Part shown: piece after piece, positions 1 through 7,230 of the stretch | How positions within the stretch are numbered: position 1 is the stretch's first letter | Layout: each line of letters begins with the position of its first letter | From: Shewanella putrefaciens | GTDB taxonomy: Bacteria; Pseudomonadota; Gammaproteobacteria; Enterobacterales; Shewanellaceae | Direction: 5' to 3' | Assembly: GCF_016406305.1 (NCBI RefSeq) | Contig: NZ_CP066369.1 | Location: forward strand, 4,455,894-4,519,893 | DNA length: 64,000 bases | The notes under the pieces: model-generated | The model's database searches: none | What the model was told of the DNA's origin: nothing | Seen by the model: only the letters and a program-made list of their open reading frames with translations | Position numbers and translations under genes: made by a program

Positions 1-423
1 GTCGCCACTAGCGCCGCCGTTACTGCAGCCCCAGTAGCAACGGCCGCACCTGTCACAACGCTGACCGCCAACGCCATAGCCAGACCCGAACTCTTAGGTT
101 CTACCGCCAAAGATGGCATTAAAGTCAGCTTTACCGACAGCCAGTGGAAGGGTGACAAACTCGGCCTTAGCTTCGAGCTTGCCAGCACTAGCGGTGAGCA
201 TGTGACCTTAGTTGAGGTCGAAGCCAGCTTCTTTGCCGACGATGGCACTTTGCTCAAAACCGAGAAACTCGAAGTCTGGGAAGCCATTTTCCGCATGCCA
301 GAGACTTATTTGCGTAAAGGCGAGCAACGTAAGAGCCCGGTAGTTTGGGTAGAAGGAATAGATAAAAACCAATGGCAGAAACAGCTTATCAATCTCAAAA
401 TTACTGAGATCAATTCTCGCTGA
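1..423 (+). CDS. Hypothetical protein, C-terminal part (truncated by window edge)
   Basis: The frame is open from the first base to the TGA at 421-423, giving about 140 residues of a longer protein whose start lies outside the window. The visible part begins with an Ala/Thr/Val/Pro-rich stretch that looks like a linker. It is followed by a compact, probably beta-rich domain (charged strands around GIKVSFTD and LVEVEASFF) ending in INSR. The ATG-initiated reading frame at 202 is internal to this open frame and is not the true start. I do not recognise the family. The linker plus small C-terminal domain would suit an envelope or periplasmic protein, but that is inference. Confidence 0.6.
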   Translation, partial: VATSAAVTAAPVATAAPVTTLTANAIARPELLGSTAKDGIKVSFTDSQWKGDKLGLSFELASTSGEHVTLVEVEASFFADDGTLLKTEKLEVWEAIFRMPETYLRKGEQRKSPVVWVEGIDKNQWQKQLINLKITEINSR

Positions 424-547
424 GTTAACCTGCCAAGGTAAGGAATTGGAAGCTGGCTTTCAATTTCTTACCCACTCTCATGGATGTTATTGCCTTGTTA
501 CCCACCACATAGGCTAGAATGCCCAAATATCTCACTAAATCTACTTC

Positions 548-1552
548 TTGAGCCCGCAATTAATGCGAAATCGCTATTCGATATTATCCATAGCAGTGTT
601 ACTTGGCGGCTTAAGTTGGCAAGCGTTCGCCGACTCAGTTTTACTCAAAAATGGTGATAGGATCACGGGAGTGATTAAAAGCTTCGATGACGAAAATTTA
701 GTGATTAAACCCAGTTATGCTCCAAAAATCTCCATCAATCGCAACGCCATCCTAAGCTTTGAGACCTCAGAAAATCGCCACTGGAGTGTCAATCGAACCC
801 TGCAAAATATTAACATTCAATCCTCTGGCTTAGAGGGTTTTGTGATGATCAACAATCAACAAACGCCCATCAGTGAATTGATGTTTTCAGATATTCAAAG
901 TGAATCGGATTGGCGCTTTAGCGGCAGTGTGGAAGCCGCGATAGATGTTAGCAATAACACTAAGGATACCCAAAAGCTCCACGCCAAAGGCGATATCACC
1001 GCCGAAACCTTGCAGTGGCGGCATAACTTTAAAAGCGAATGGCGTTATGAAACCGAAGGGGATGTCACCAAGCGTAATACCATCGAGGGACACTACAACC
1101 TAGACTATTTGATCAGTGAGCATTGGTTATTGCGCCAAGAGGATTTTTTTCAGGAAGATAGGCTTGGTTACCATATCCGCAATTATTATGCCGCCTTAGG
1201 TCCTGGTTATCGCTTTTGGGGTATTGGTCGCGACAAGCTAGATTTTGTTGTCACCTACAATCATTTTTGGCTTGATAGCCAAATATTTACCTATCAACTC
1301 AATGCTTGGGCCGCCACACTCAACTATAAACAGTATTGGTTTGGAGGCGATTTAGAAACCTATGCCGATCTGCAAATCGCCTTTCCCGATATCCCTACGG
1401 TTGATTACATCTCAAACTCAACCCTAGGGCTTAAGTACCTACTTACCGAGTATCTTTATCTCTCATTTAAATATGACTTCAATGAAACTGAATCAGCCAA
1501 TGGCAATACAAAGGACAATAGCTACACCCTAGGATTAGGGGTTAATTTTTAA
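548..1552 (+). CDS. DUF481 family outer-membrane-type protein
   Basis: The protein has 334 codons from a TTG at 548. The in-frame ATG at 563 (MRNRYSIL) may be the real start, because the signal peptide (about 20 residues, ending near AFA-DS) begins there; neither start has a strong Shine-Dalgarno. After the signal comes a small N-terminal domain (LKNGDRITG...FDDENLVIKP) typical of YdiY/DUF481 proteins. The C-terminal two thirds has alternating aromatic/polar strands and ends in LGLGVNF, with the terminal Phe usual for outer-membrane beta-barrels. The family is widespread in gammaproteobacteria and thought to form a small barrel; its substrate is unknown. The gene ends 13 bp from the convergent lysozyme-inhibitor gene. 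Confidence 0.8.
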   Translation: MSPQLMRNRYSILSIAVLLGGLSWQAFADSVLLKNGDRITGVIKSFDDENLVIKPSYAPKISINRNAILSFETSENRHWSVNRTLQNINIQSSGLEGFVMINNQQTPISELMFSDIQSESDWRFSGSVEAAIDVSNNTKDTQKLHAKGDITAETLQWRHNFKSEWRYETEGDVTKRNTIEGHYNLDYLISEHWLLRQEDFFQEDRLGYHIRNYYAALGPGYRFWGIGRDKLDFVVTYNHFWLDSQIFTYQLNAWAATLNYKQYWFGGDLETYADLQIAFPDIPTVDYISNSTLGLKYLLTEYLYLSFKYDFNETESANGNTKDNSYTLGLGVNF

Positions 1553-1565
1553 TCTTCAATTAACG

Positions 1566-2186
1566 CTATTTGGTTACCAGTTTACAGGTCATTTCTGGCG
1601 TGTCGTAGCCCCAAACTACTTTTGCCTCACCTTGGTGCTCCCATAGACTCTCATTTCTGCCCTGATACTTTGTGCCACTGCCACTGGGTTGTACAAACAT
1701 CAGCGAGGTTTGATCGCCGCGTTCGGCAATCAGGGTAGCGGGCTCGGTTTTAAAATAACTGACCACCACTTCGTTAGCGGGATTACCATCGCAGGCATAG
1801 ATCACCGGGCCCGTCATCTCGACTAGCCGATACTGTGCTTGCAATTCTGCAATTCGAGTTTGGTAACTAGACTCGACACAGGTACGTTTATCGTCACTTT
1901 TCCAGCATTCGTTGCGGCCTTTCACCCAGCCTCGCTGCATGGCTTTTAATACTGGAGGTTGTTCATTTTTAGCTTTATCAGTCGCTTGACTATAAACCTC
2001 GGCCAACTGCTGATCTAATTTGATCAATCCCGCATCCTGACAGACCATATCCTCAATACTACCAGCCTGCACTTTGCCACAGTCAAAGGAAGGCTTTTCT
2101 GCAGCCATAGCAGGAATACTCAAGGCCATGGCTAAAAAACCCACTACTCCTGTGGTTTGCGTATTGATTATCTTAGTTAACTTCAT
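1566..2186 (-). CDS. LprI/MliC-type lysozyme inhibitor family protein
   Basis: A 206-residue secreted protein with an N-terminal signal peptide (about residues 1-28, ending AMA-AE). Residues about 32-110 match the LprI N-terminal type (paired Cys: FDCGK, MVCQDAG, NECWKSDDKRTCVESSY). Residues about 125-206 resemble the MliC/PliC C-type lysozyme inhibitor fold (IYACDG...VVVSYFKTEPATLIAERGD...ESLWEHQGEA...MTCKLV), with the two Cys that normally form its disulfide. Such proteins act in the periplasm or on the outer membrane to protect peptidoglycan from lysozyme. No lipobox Cys follows the signal peptide, so this one is probably soluble. A good SD (AAGGA) lies 9 nt before the ATG. The domain calls are by eye. 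Confidence 0.8.
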   Translation of the reverse strand: MKLTKIINTQTTGVVGFLAMALSIPAMAAEKPSFDCGKVQAGSIEDMVCQDAGLIKLDQQLAEVYSQATDKAKNEQPPVLKAMQRGWVKGRNECWKSDDKRTCVESSYQTRIAELQAQYRLVEMTGPVIYACDGNPANEVVVSYFKTEPATLIAERGDQTSLMFVQPSGSGTKYQGRNESLWEHQGEAKVVWGYDTPEMTCKLVTK

Positions 2187-2397
2187 ACTCTTGGTTCCTT
2201 TATATCAACGACCAATCGCTATCAATTGCCATAGCTAACGCCATCTCGGCTTAACCTAAGCTGACTTAAGCAAAATACGCTTATCGAATTGGCAAAAATT
2301 AGCACTAATCCACAAATACCACTCAATACCAACCCCACAATCAAGCGGTGTTTAGCAAACTCGAATAAGTGTAGTGCACCTTATGGGTTATCCCAGA

Positions 2398-2473
2398 GTG
2401 TCCACTGAACGGACAATTGCACGGACACTTTTAGACTAATGTGCGGACACATTTGAGCTCGCCAGGCGGACAC
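2398..2473. promoter_or_regulatory. Array of CGGACA(C) repeats with one TGTCC-N7-GGACA inverted repeat
   Basis: Four direct copies of CGGACA start at 2410, 2422, 2444 and 2467; the last three are CGGACAC. A reverse-oriented GTGTCC at 2398-2403 makes an inverted repeat, TGTCC (2399-2403) N7 GGACA (2411-2415). Spacings of 12, 22 and 23 bp are close to whole helical turns. The array lies 36-111 bp upstream of the -24 element of the promoter at 2509, which is the usual place for the enhancer of a sigma-54 activator. The cognate regulator is not in the window. Confidence 0.55.
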
Positions 2474-2508
2474 TATTTTTATCGCAATGATAAATAAGGA
2501 TTATTTTG

Positions 2509-2525
2509 TTGGCATAGACTCTGCT
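2509..2525 (+). promoter_or_regulatory. Candidate sigma-54 (-24/-12) promoter
   Basis: The sequence TTGGCA-N8-TGC carries GG at 2511-2512 and GC at 2523-2524, separated by exactly 10 bp. This is the defining spacing of RpoN promoters (YTGGCACG-N4-TTGCW). The -24 half matches well; the -12 half is CTGCT instead of TTGCT. A start site would fall near 2535, about 35 nt before the ATG of the downstream gene. Confidence 0.6.
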
Positions 2526-2572
2526 TATACAGGCGAGTTAATCACAAATACTTATTCATACAAGGAAGCATT

Positions 2573-3187
2573 ATGAACACACGCACTAAAGTATTCGGCG
2601 GTTTATTTATCCTCGCGCTGATCCCCTGTGGGATTTGGGCCGCACAACAGATAAGCTCTCAGTCATCTACCGAAACCAATATTTCGATCAATAGTCGTAA
2701 TTATCCTGACTTTTCGTGGATTTATGTACGCCAAGATGGCGAGCTGACTATAGGCGCGGGTGAGAGCCAAGATTGGAATAAACTCAAAGGCCAAAAGAAT
2801 CCTTATCAAACGGATTATCTTTGGGTTAAGACCGCCGGAAACCGTTATGTGGTTACTGACCCAGCCCTTGTGAATCAAGTGAAAGAGGCAGTGCGCCCAA
2901 TGCAGCTGCAAGGTGAAAAAATGCAGCGCTTGGGTGAGCAAATGCAGGTAAAGGGTGATGCCATCAGTGCCGAAACCAACAAGCTCTTAGTCAATCTCGC
3001 CTCGGGTGAAAAAGATACCGAGGTTAACGAACAAATTGAAAGCTTAGGCGAGTCGATGGAAGTGATGGGTGAAGAGATGGAACAACTCGGCGATGAGCAC
3101 CAAAAGTTAGTCAATGTGGCCGAGAAACAGGTTTATGAGCTGGTACAAAACGCGATAAAAAATGGCACCGCCGTATTGGCACCTTAA
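2573..3187 (+). CDS. Hypothetical anchored periplasmic protein, Met/Glu-rich helical C-terminus
   Basis: A 204-residue protein with a good SD (AAGGAAG, 5-6 nt before ATG). Residues about 7-24 form a hydrophobic segment that is either a signal peptide or a single membrane anchor. Residues about 40-95 form a small globular part (YPDFSWIYVRQDGELTIG). Residues about 97-195 are a long predicted coiled coil with irregular repeats of the pattern MxxLGExM (KMQRLGEQMQ, IESLGESMEVMGEEMEQLGD). I do not recognise a named family. It is the first gene after a sigma-54-type promoter and probably shares a transcript with the M48-pilin gene 116 bp downstream. A role in envelope stress or protein quality control is only a guess from that context. 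Confidence 0.75.
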   Translation: MNTRTKVFGGLFILALIPCGIWAAQQISSQSSTETNISINSRNYPDFSWIYVRQDGELTIGAGESQDWNKLKGQKNPYQTDYLWVKTAGNRYVVTDPALVNQVKEAVRPMQLQGEKMQRLGEQMQVKGDAISAETNKLLVNLASGEKDTEVNEQIESLGESMEVMGEEMEQLGDEHQKLVNVAEKQVYELVQNAIKNGTAVLAP

Positions 3188-3243
3188 GCCATTTTTAGCA
3201 CTTAAAGAGGAAATTATCGGCTCCCCCAGTGATAGAGATTGAA

Positions 3244-3294
3244 TTTCCTAGTGAAATTGACTATTTTCACGCCGCTTGTCACTTCACTAGGAAA
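3244..3294 (+). promoter_or_regulatory. Perfect 12-bp inverted repeat in the leader of the M48-pilin gene
   Basis: The arms at 3244-3255 and 3283-3294 (TTTCCTAGTGAA / TTCACTAGGAAA) are exact complements with a 27-nt spacer. The right arm ends at the first bases of the ribosome-binding stretch (AGGAAAAGGA, 3289-3298), 9 nt before the ATG at 3304. In RNA this would form a stable stem that partly occludes the SD. It could equally be a protein-binding palindrome. Confidence 0.55.
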
Positions 3295-3303
3295 AGGATC
3301 AAC

Positions 3304-4629
3304 ATGGAACAAGTTATTACCACAGGGAACGACAACCCTATTCAGCTGACGGATATTGTCTATTCGAAGGAAAAGTCACTGTTCACCCTGTTAGCCATTA
3401 TTTCAGGACTCGTCTGGGCAGGATTGATCATAGGCACCTTAGGTGTCGCACTGATTTACGTGTTGGCGTTTTTCATTATCTATCTCTTTAGCCATTCCGC
3501 CTTTATCAGTTACTTAAAAGGCACAGCTGTTGAAATCAATGCAGAGCAATTCCCTGATTTACATAAACAATATTTAGCCTGCTGCGAACGTTTAGCAATA
3601 AAAGAACCGCCACGCGCTTACCTACTCGCCGCCGACGGCATGCTTAATGCGTTAGCCACCCGCTTCCTCGGCCGCCACTATATAGTGCTGTACTCATCGA
3701 TTGTGGACGCACTTGAGTCAGATAAAGATGCGCTCAATTTCTATATTGGCCATGAGTTAGGCCACATTCGCCGCAATCATATAGGTAAAGCCCCCTTGTT
3801 AGTGTTTGCCACTTGGTTACCCCTAGTGGGCGCAGCCTATTCCCGCGCCTGTGAATACACCTGCGATCTCCACGGGCTGCGCTGCTGTAACAGTTTGCGT
3901 TCGGCCACTAATGCCGTTGCCGTACTGACGGCCGGGGTTGAGCAGTGGAAACGTATGAATGTGGACCAATATATTCGCCAAACCCAAGAATCAAGCGGAT
4001 TTTGGATGTCATTGCACGAGCTTAATGGCAGCTATCCATGGTTAACTAAACGTATGGCAAGGGTGCAAGCCAAAGCGCAAGGTAAAGATTATGCGGCGCC
4101 TTCTCGCAGTGCTTGGGCTTATGTTTTCAGCCTGTTTATGCCACGCATGGGCACTGCGGGTGGCGGTATTATTATCCTCGCGGCCATTATCGGTATCGCC
4201 GCTGCGATTGCGATTCCCGCCTATAAGGACTACCAAGAAAAAATGGGCGCAGGGGTAAGTTATGAGGCGCCAGCTGATCAAACTCAGGCTTTAACGTTGA
4301 CCGTTCCCGACACCGATGCTGCGGTTAAGCATATAGATCAGTTACATCTATCATTAACGCCAATTACAGATACTTTAACGGCCTACTACCAAGCCCATAA
4401 AGCCTGGCCGACAGAATTGGAAGTCCTAGGGCTCACGGATGCGCAACTGACCACCTTCAATCTCTACACCGATGGCATAGTCGGGTTTGTGGGCGGCGAA
4501 ACCCTAGGGGATTACCAAGACTATGAGGTGTATCTGTCGCCCCAAGTCGACGAGCAAGACAATGTCACTTGGGTGTGTAGCAGTAACGGCATTCCCGACG
4601 AATATTTACCCGCCGATTGCCAAGGCTAA
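3304..4629 (+). CDS. M48 family metallopeptidase with C-terminal pilin-like domain
   Basis: The start is placed at ATG 3304 (441 aa), which has AAGGA at 3294-3298. An upstream GTG at 3229 would translate through the leader inverted repeat and gives unlikely sequence. Residues about 20-65 hold two membrane segments. HELGH at residues 150-154 plus a downstream Glu in RACEYTCD (about 184) are the zinc site of M48 (HtpX/Ste24-type) peptidases. Residues about 286-312 (IIILAAIIGIAAAIAIPAYKDYQ) strongly resemble the N-terminal helix of type IV pilins. They are followed by an alpha-beta tail ending in a Cys pair (TWVCSSNG...LPADC) like a pilin disulfide loop. No prepilin-peptidase cleavage motif is present. 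The active site probably faces the cytoplasm or membrane, with the pilin-like part outside; this topology is inferred. Confidence 0.8.
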   Translation: MEQVITTGNDNPIQLTDIVYSKEKSLFTLLAIISGLVWAGLIIGTLGVALIYVLAFFIIYLFSHSAFISYLKGTAVEINAEQFPDLHKQYLACCERLAIKEPPRAYLLAADGMLNALATRFLGRHYIVLYSSIVDALESDKDALNFYIGHELGHIRRNHIGKAPLLVFATWLPLVGAAYSRACEYTCDLHGLRCCNSLRSATNAVAVLTAGVEQWKRMNVDQYIRQTQESSGFWMSLHELNGSYPWLTKRMARVQAKAQGKDYAAPSRSAWAYVFSLFMPRMGTAGGGIIILAAIIGIAAAIAIPAYKDYQEKMGAGVSYEAPADQTQALTLTVPDTDAAVKHIDQLHLSLTPITDTLTAYYQAHKAWPTELEVLGLTDAQLTTFNLYTDGIVGFVGGETLGDYQDYEVYLSPQVDEQDNVTWVCSSNGIPDEYLPADCQG

Positions 4630-4634
4630 GATCA

Positions 4635-4660
4635 AAAAGCGCTGCAAATGCAGCGCTTTT
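4635..4660 (+). terminator. Rho-independent terminator
   Basis: A stem of AAAAGCGCTG / CAGCGCTTTT around the loop CAAATG, ending in a run of T, begins 6 bp after the M48-pilin stop codon. The symmetric A/T flanks mean it could also stop minus-strand transcription leaving yedF. Confidence 0.85.
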
Positions 4661-4695
4661 CATTAATCGTGGTTAAGTTATTTGCATAACCACTA

Positions 4696-4929
4696 TCAAC
4701 GCTGGATCAGATAGCGAATCGTTGGGCCATTTTGCTCAATCTCTAACACCTTGTAGCCATGATTTTTGGCATCAAGGGGAATGTTATTGATTGACTGTGG
4801 GCAGTCGCTGATCACTTCTAATATCTGCCCCGGTTTCAACGTTGGCATGGCCTCAAGGGTCGCAACGGCGGGATAAGGGCAAGGCTCGCCTACCATATCG
4901 AGTTGATAATCTGGAATATATTGACTCAT
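4696..4929 (-). CDS. yedF: TusA/YedF family sulfur (selenium) carrier protein
   Basis: A 77-residue protein of the TusA/SirA fold with the family motif GEPCPYPAV. Cys17 is the expected persulfide- or selenide-carrying residue, and the Pro-rich CPxP helix start is intact. Its ATG overlaps the stop codon of yedE by one base (TAATG), so the two are translationally coupled. In many bacteria yedE-yedF accompany selenium genes. Here they sit at the end of the formate dehydrogenase/sel block, which supports a role in handling reduced selenium or sulfur for selenoprotein synthesis. That role is inferred from context and is not proven for this protein. Confidence 0.85.
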   Translation of the reverse strand: MSQYIPDYQLDMVGEPCPYPAVATLEAMPTLKPGQILEVISDCPQSINNIPLDAKNHGYKVLEIEQNGPTIRYLIQR

Positions 4930-6143
4930 TACGCCGCCTCCGCGATCAGTTGTTCATCCCGCTTCGCCTTACGGGCAAAGAAACGTTTTTCCCACAGCAA
5001 CATGGCCACAAAGGATAATGCCAGCAGCAAATAGGTCACCAATAAACCGCCCTTATCGCCAAAGCTGGTGAGCAGATTTACCTTGTCCCAATTAGTCGCT
5101 AATGGCTGGGCTATATCATCCCAGTAATAGGCCAACAGTGTTGAGCCAAGTACATTACCTAAACCGACCCACCAGAAATGCACTTGCCCTTCGACGGCGC
5201 GGTACATCCAACCTGTCTCACAACCACCCGCCAGCACAATGCCAAAACCAAACAGCAGGCCACCGATCACCGCATTCGGGCCAGCCCACATGATTTTGGG
5301 CGGCACGCCCAACTGCACATAGCTATAAATCCCAATAGCACTCACCGCCATGCCGAGAATAATCGCCTTAGCCATATGGGTGCGGCCGGTGATCCACATA
5401 TCGCGAAATGCCGAGGTAAAGCAGATTTGTGCCCGCTCGATTAAAAGACCAAAGCCCACGCCACAGAGCATAGCAATACCCAGCTTAGGCGCATTGAACA
5501 TGGTCAATAACCCCCAGCCGATAATCGCCGCAAACACTAACATGCCGATGCGAAACCGCCTTCTCGCTTGATTCTCATCCTGCTTAACCGAAGTCGCCTT
5601 ATCGACTTTCTTCAATTTCACCGGAATACGGAACATGGGCAGTAGCGTAAAACGCGCGCCAAAGTACGACCCCGCCGCCGTCGCGAGGGCAAAAAACCAA
5701 GCATGTAAGGAAAACTGCGGAATACCAGTAAAGAAAGCCGCTAAGTTACAGCCCATCGCTAGGCGAGCGCCAAAGCCGGCAATAATGCCGCCAATTAACG
5801 CCTGAGCGATGCGGATACGGCTCTGTGGCATACGCAATTTGACGTTATTCGCCCACAGCGCCGCCGCAATACAGCCCCCAAACATGCCGATGATCATCAT
5901 GCCGTCGATACGGTCTAAGGGAGAGCCCTGCAAACCTATCACCTTGAAATAACCCCAGGTTTCAGGATTTGCGCCCATCAATTGCAGCAAATGCCCACCC
6001 CAGCGAGTAAATTCCCCGGTGACGGCCCAGAAGGTGCCAGTTAAGCCAAAGTAGTAAGTAGAAAGGATACCGGCGGCGATTACCGCAGGCATTGGTGCCC
6101 AAAAACGGACCAGATATTGTTGTTTAAATTGTTGCCATGTCAT
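4929..6143 (-). CDS. yedE: YedE family putative selenium transporter
   Basis: A 404-residue polytopic inner-membrane protein of the YeeE/YedE family, with about ten hydrophobic segments and the family's conserved Gly/Cys motifs (ARLAMGCNLAAFF, CGVGFGLLIERAQICF, LAGGCETGWMYRA). The Cys residues in or next to membrane segments are thought to relay sulfur or selenium species. The subgroup found beside formate dehydrogenase and sel genes is called YedE/FdhT and regarded as a selenium-metabolism membrane protein. The gene lies 125 bp downstream of fdhD on the same strand and is coupled to yedF. The 125-bp gap contains an imperfect inverted repeat (6195-6215) of unknown meaning. Confidence 0.85.
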   Translation of the reverse strand: MTWQQFKQQYLVRFWAPMPAVIAAGILSTYYFGLTGTFWAVTGEFTRWGGHLLQLMGANPETWGYFKVIGLQGSPLDRIDGMMIIGMFGGCIAAALWANNVKLRMPQSRIRIAQALIGGIIAGFGARLAMGCNLAAFFTGIPQFSLHAWFFALATAAGSYFGARFTLLPMFRIPVKLKKVDKATSVKQDENQARRRFRIGMLVFAAIIGWGLLTMFNAPKLGIAMLCGVGFGLLIERAQICFTSAFRDMWITGRTHMAKAIILGMAVSAIGIYSYVQLGVPPKIMWAGPNAVIGGLLFGFGIVLAGGCETGWMYRAVEGQVHFWWVGLGNVLGSTLLAYYWDDIAQPLATNWDKVNLLTSFGDKGGLLVTYLLLALSFVAMLLWEKRFFARKAKRDEQLIAEAA

Positions 6144-6268
6144 GTCATTACCCTAATGAACGAGACTATAAAAAAATAAGCGCGAAGCACCTATAACCTG
6201 TGTACCACAGAGGTTGAGATTGAGGTTGACGCCTTACGGCACAATATCAGCCTCGAGTGGCGGCACGC

Positions 6269-7105
6269 TTAGATTGCTTTCGCTAAACAGGCACGGTTCT
6301 GTCCCACAAGCCGATAGCCGTGGGTATAGAGCGTCGCTCTGCCATTGCGGCAAAAACCGATAAGCGTGATATTGCTTTTCTCTGCTAATTCCAACGCCAG
6401 TGAAGTCACGGCGGACATAGCAAACAGAATTTGGATATTGGCACTGGCGGCCTTTTGCACCATTTCAAAGCTAGCGCGGCTGGTGAGCAGCACGGCCAGT
6501 GGGCGCTTAGCATGGCGCATCGAAAATGCGCCGATCAATTTATCCAGTGCAATGTGCCGGCCTATATCTTCATAGGCGGCGATGATTTGTCCTTCTTGGT
6601 CTAAACCTATGGCGGCATGGGTCGCGCCCGAGAGCTTAAAATGATGTTGATTATCTTTAATCTGTCCAAGGGCGAGTTGTAGGTGATCGATATTAAATCT
6701 GGCGTCCGAGTCCACGCGGATCACAGGCTTTACCGCTTCTTCAAGTTGAGCGACACCACAGAGACCGCAGCCAGTACGCCCCGCCATATTGCGGCGCTGC
6801 TGCTTGAGTTCCATAAAACACCTTTGGGTGATCTCCACTTGAATGAGTACACCTTCCGGGGTGAATTCAAGCTCCACCCCTTTGATTTCATTCACATGGG
6901 AAACAATTCGCTCGGACAAGGTAAAACCAATAGCAAACTCTTCAAGGTTCTCTGGGCTGGCTAACATCACAGTGTGGGCAATGCCGTTGTAAACCAGCGC
7001 CACTCGCACCTCATTGGCTAAATAATCCGTGAGTTCCGATGCCTGTCCCTGCTCTAAAAGGGTCACCTGTTTTTCTGTGACTACTGTGTGTGAATGATAT
7101 TCCAT
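6269..7105 (-). CDS. fdhD: Formate dehydrogenase accessory sulfurtransferase FdhD
   Basis: FdhD transfers sulfur from IscS to the molybdenum cofactor of formate dehydrogenase, a step required for activity. The hallmark CGLCG motif is present (RTGCGLCGVA; Cys113 and Cys116 in the 278-aa numbering). So are the family blocks EFAIGFTLSERI and AYEDIGRHIALDKLIG. The start is set at ATG 7105, which has GAGGG 5 nt upstream; the TTG at 7117 lacks a ribosome-binding site. The gene is downstream of selB on the same strand, separated by a 107-bp gap that also holds part of the plus-strand selC promoter. Confidence 0.93.
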   Translation of the reverse strand: MEYHSHTVVTEKQVTLLEQGQASELTDYLANEVRVALVYNGIAHTVMLASPENLEEFAIGFTLSERIVSHVNEIKGVELEFTPEGVLIQVEITQRCFMELKQQRRNMAGRTGCGLCGVAQLEEAVKPVIRVDSDARFNIDHLQLALGQIKDNQHHFKLSGATHAAIGLDQEGQIIAAYEDIGRHIALDKLIGAFSMRHAKRPLAVLLTSRASFEMVQKAASANIQILFAMSAVTSLALELAEKSNITLIGFCRNGRATLYTHGYRLVGQNRACLAKAI

Positions 7106-7201
7106 AGCGACCCTCAAAACTCATAAATTCAAATAAAAACAATTAGTTTGCTTGCAAAATACGACTCAAGTCACAAACCGATTAATGAAATGCAAATACG
7201 C

Positions 7202-7230
7202 TTGATTCATGTTTACGCATTTTCTACTAT
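7202..7230 (+). promoter_or_regulatory. Sigma-70-type promoter of selC
   Basis: TTGATT (7202-7207) and TACTAT (7225-7230) are separated by 17 bp, and a start near 7237 would be about 10 nt before the tRNA 5' end. The promoter overlaps the selB stop codon (7213-7215) on the opposite strand. Confidence 0.7.

Larger units (their letters stand above)
2187..2572. other. Intergenic region with sigma-54-type promoter and repeat array
   Basis: This gap of 386 bp separates the divergent lysozyme-inhibitor gene and the gene at 2573. It holds the CGGACA/TGTCC array at 2398-2473 and the -24/-12 promoter at 2509-2525, described separately. In 2187-2390 I see only AT-rich sequence, presumably with the promoter of the minus-strand gene, and nothing I can assign. 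Confidence 0.5.
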
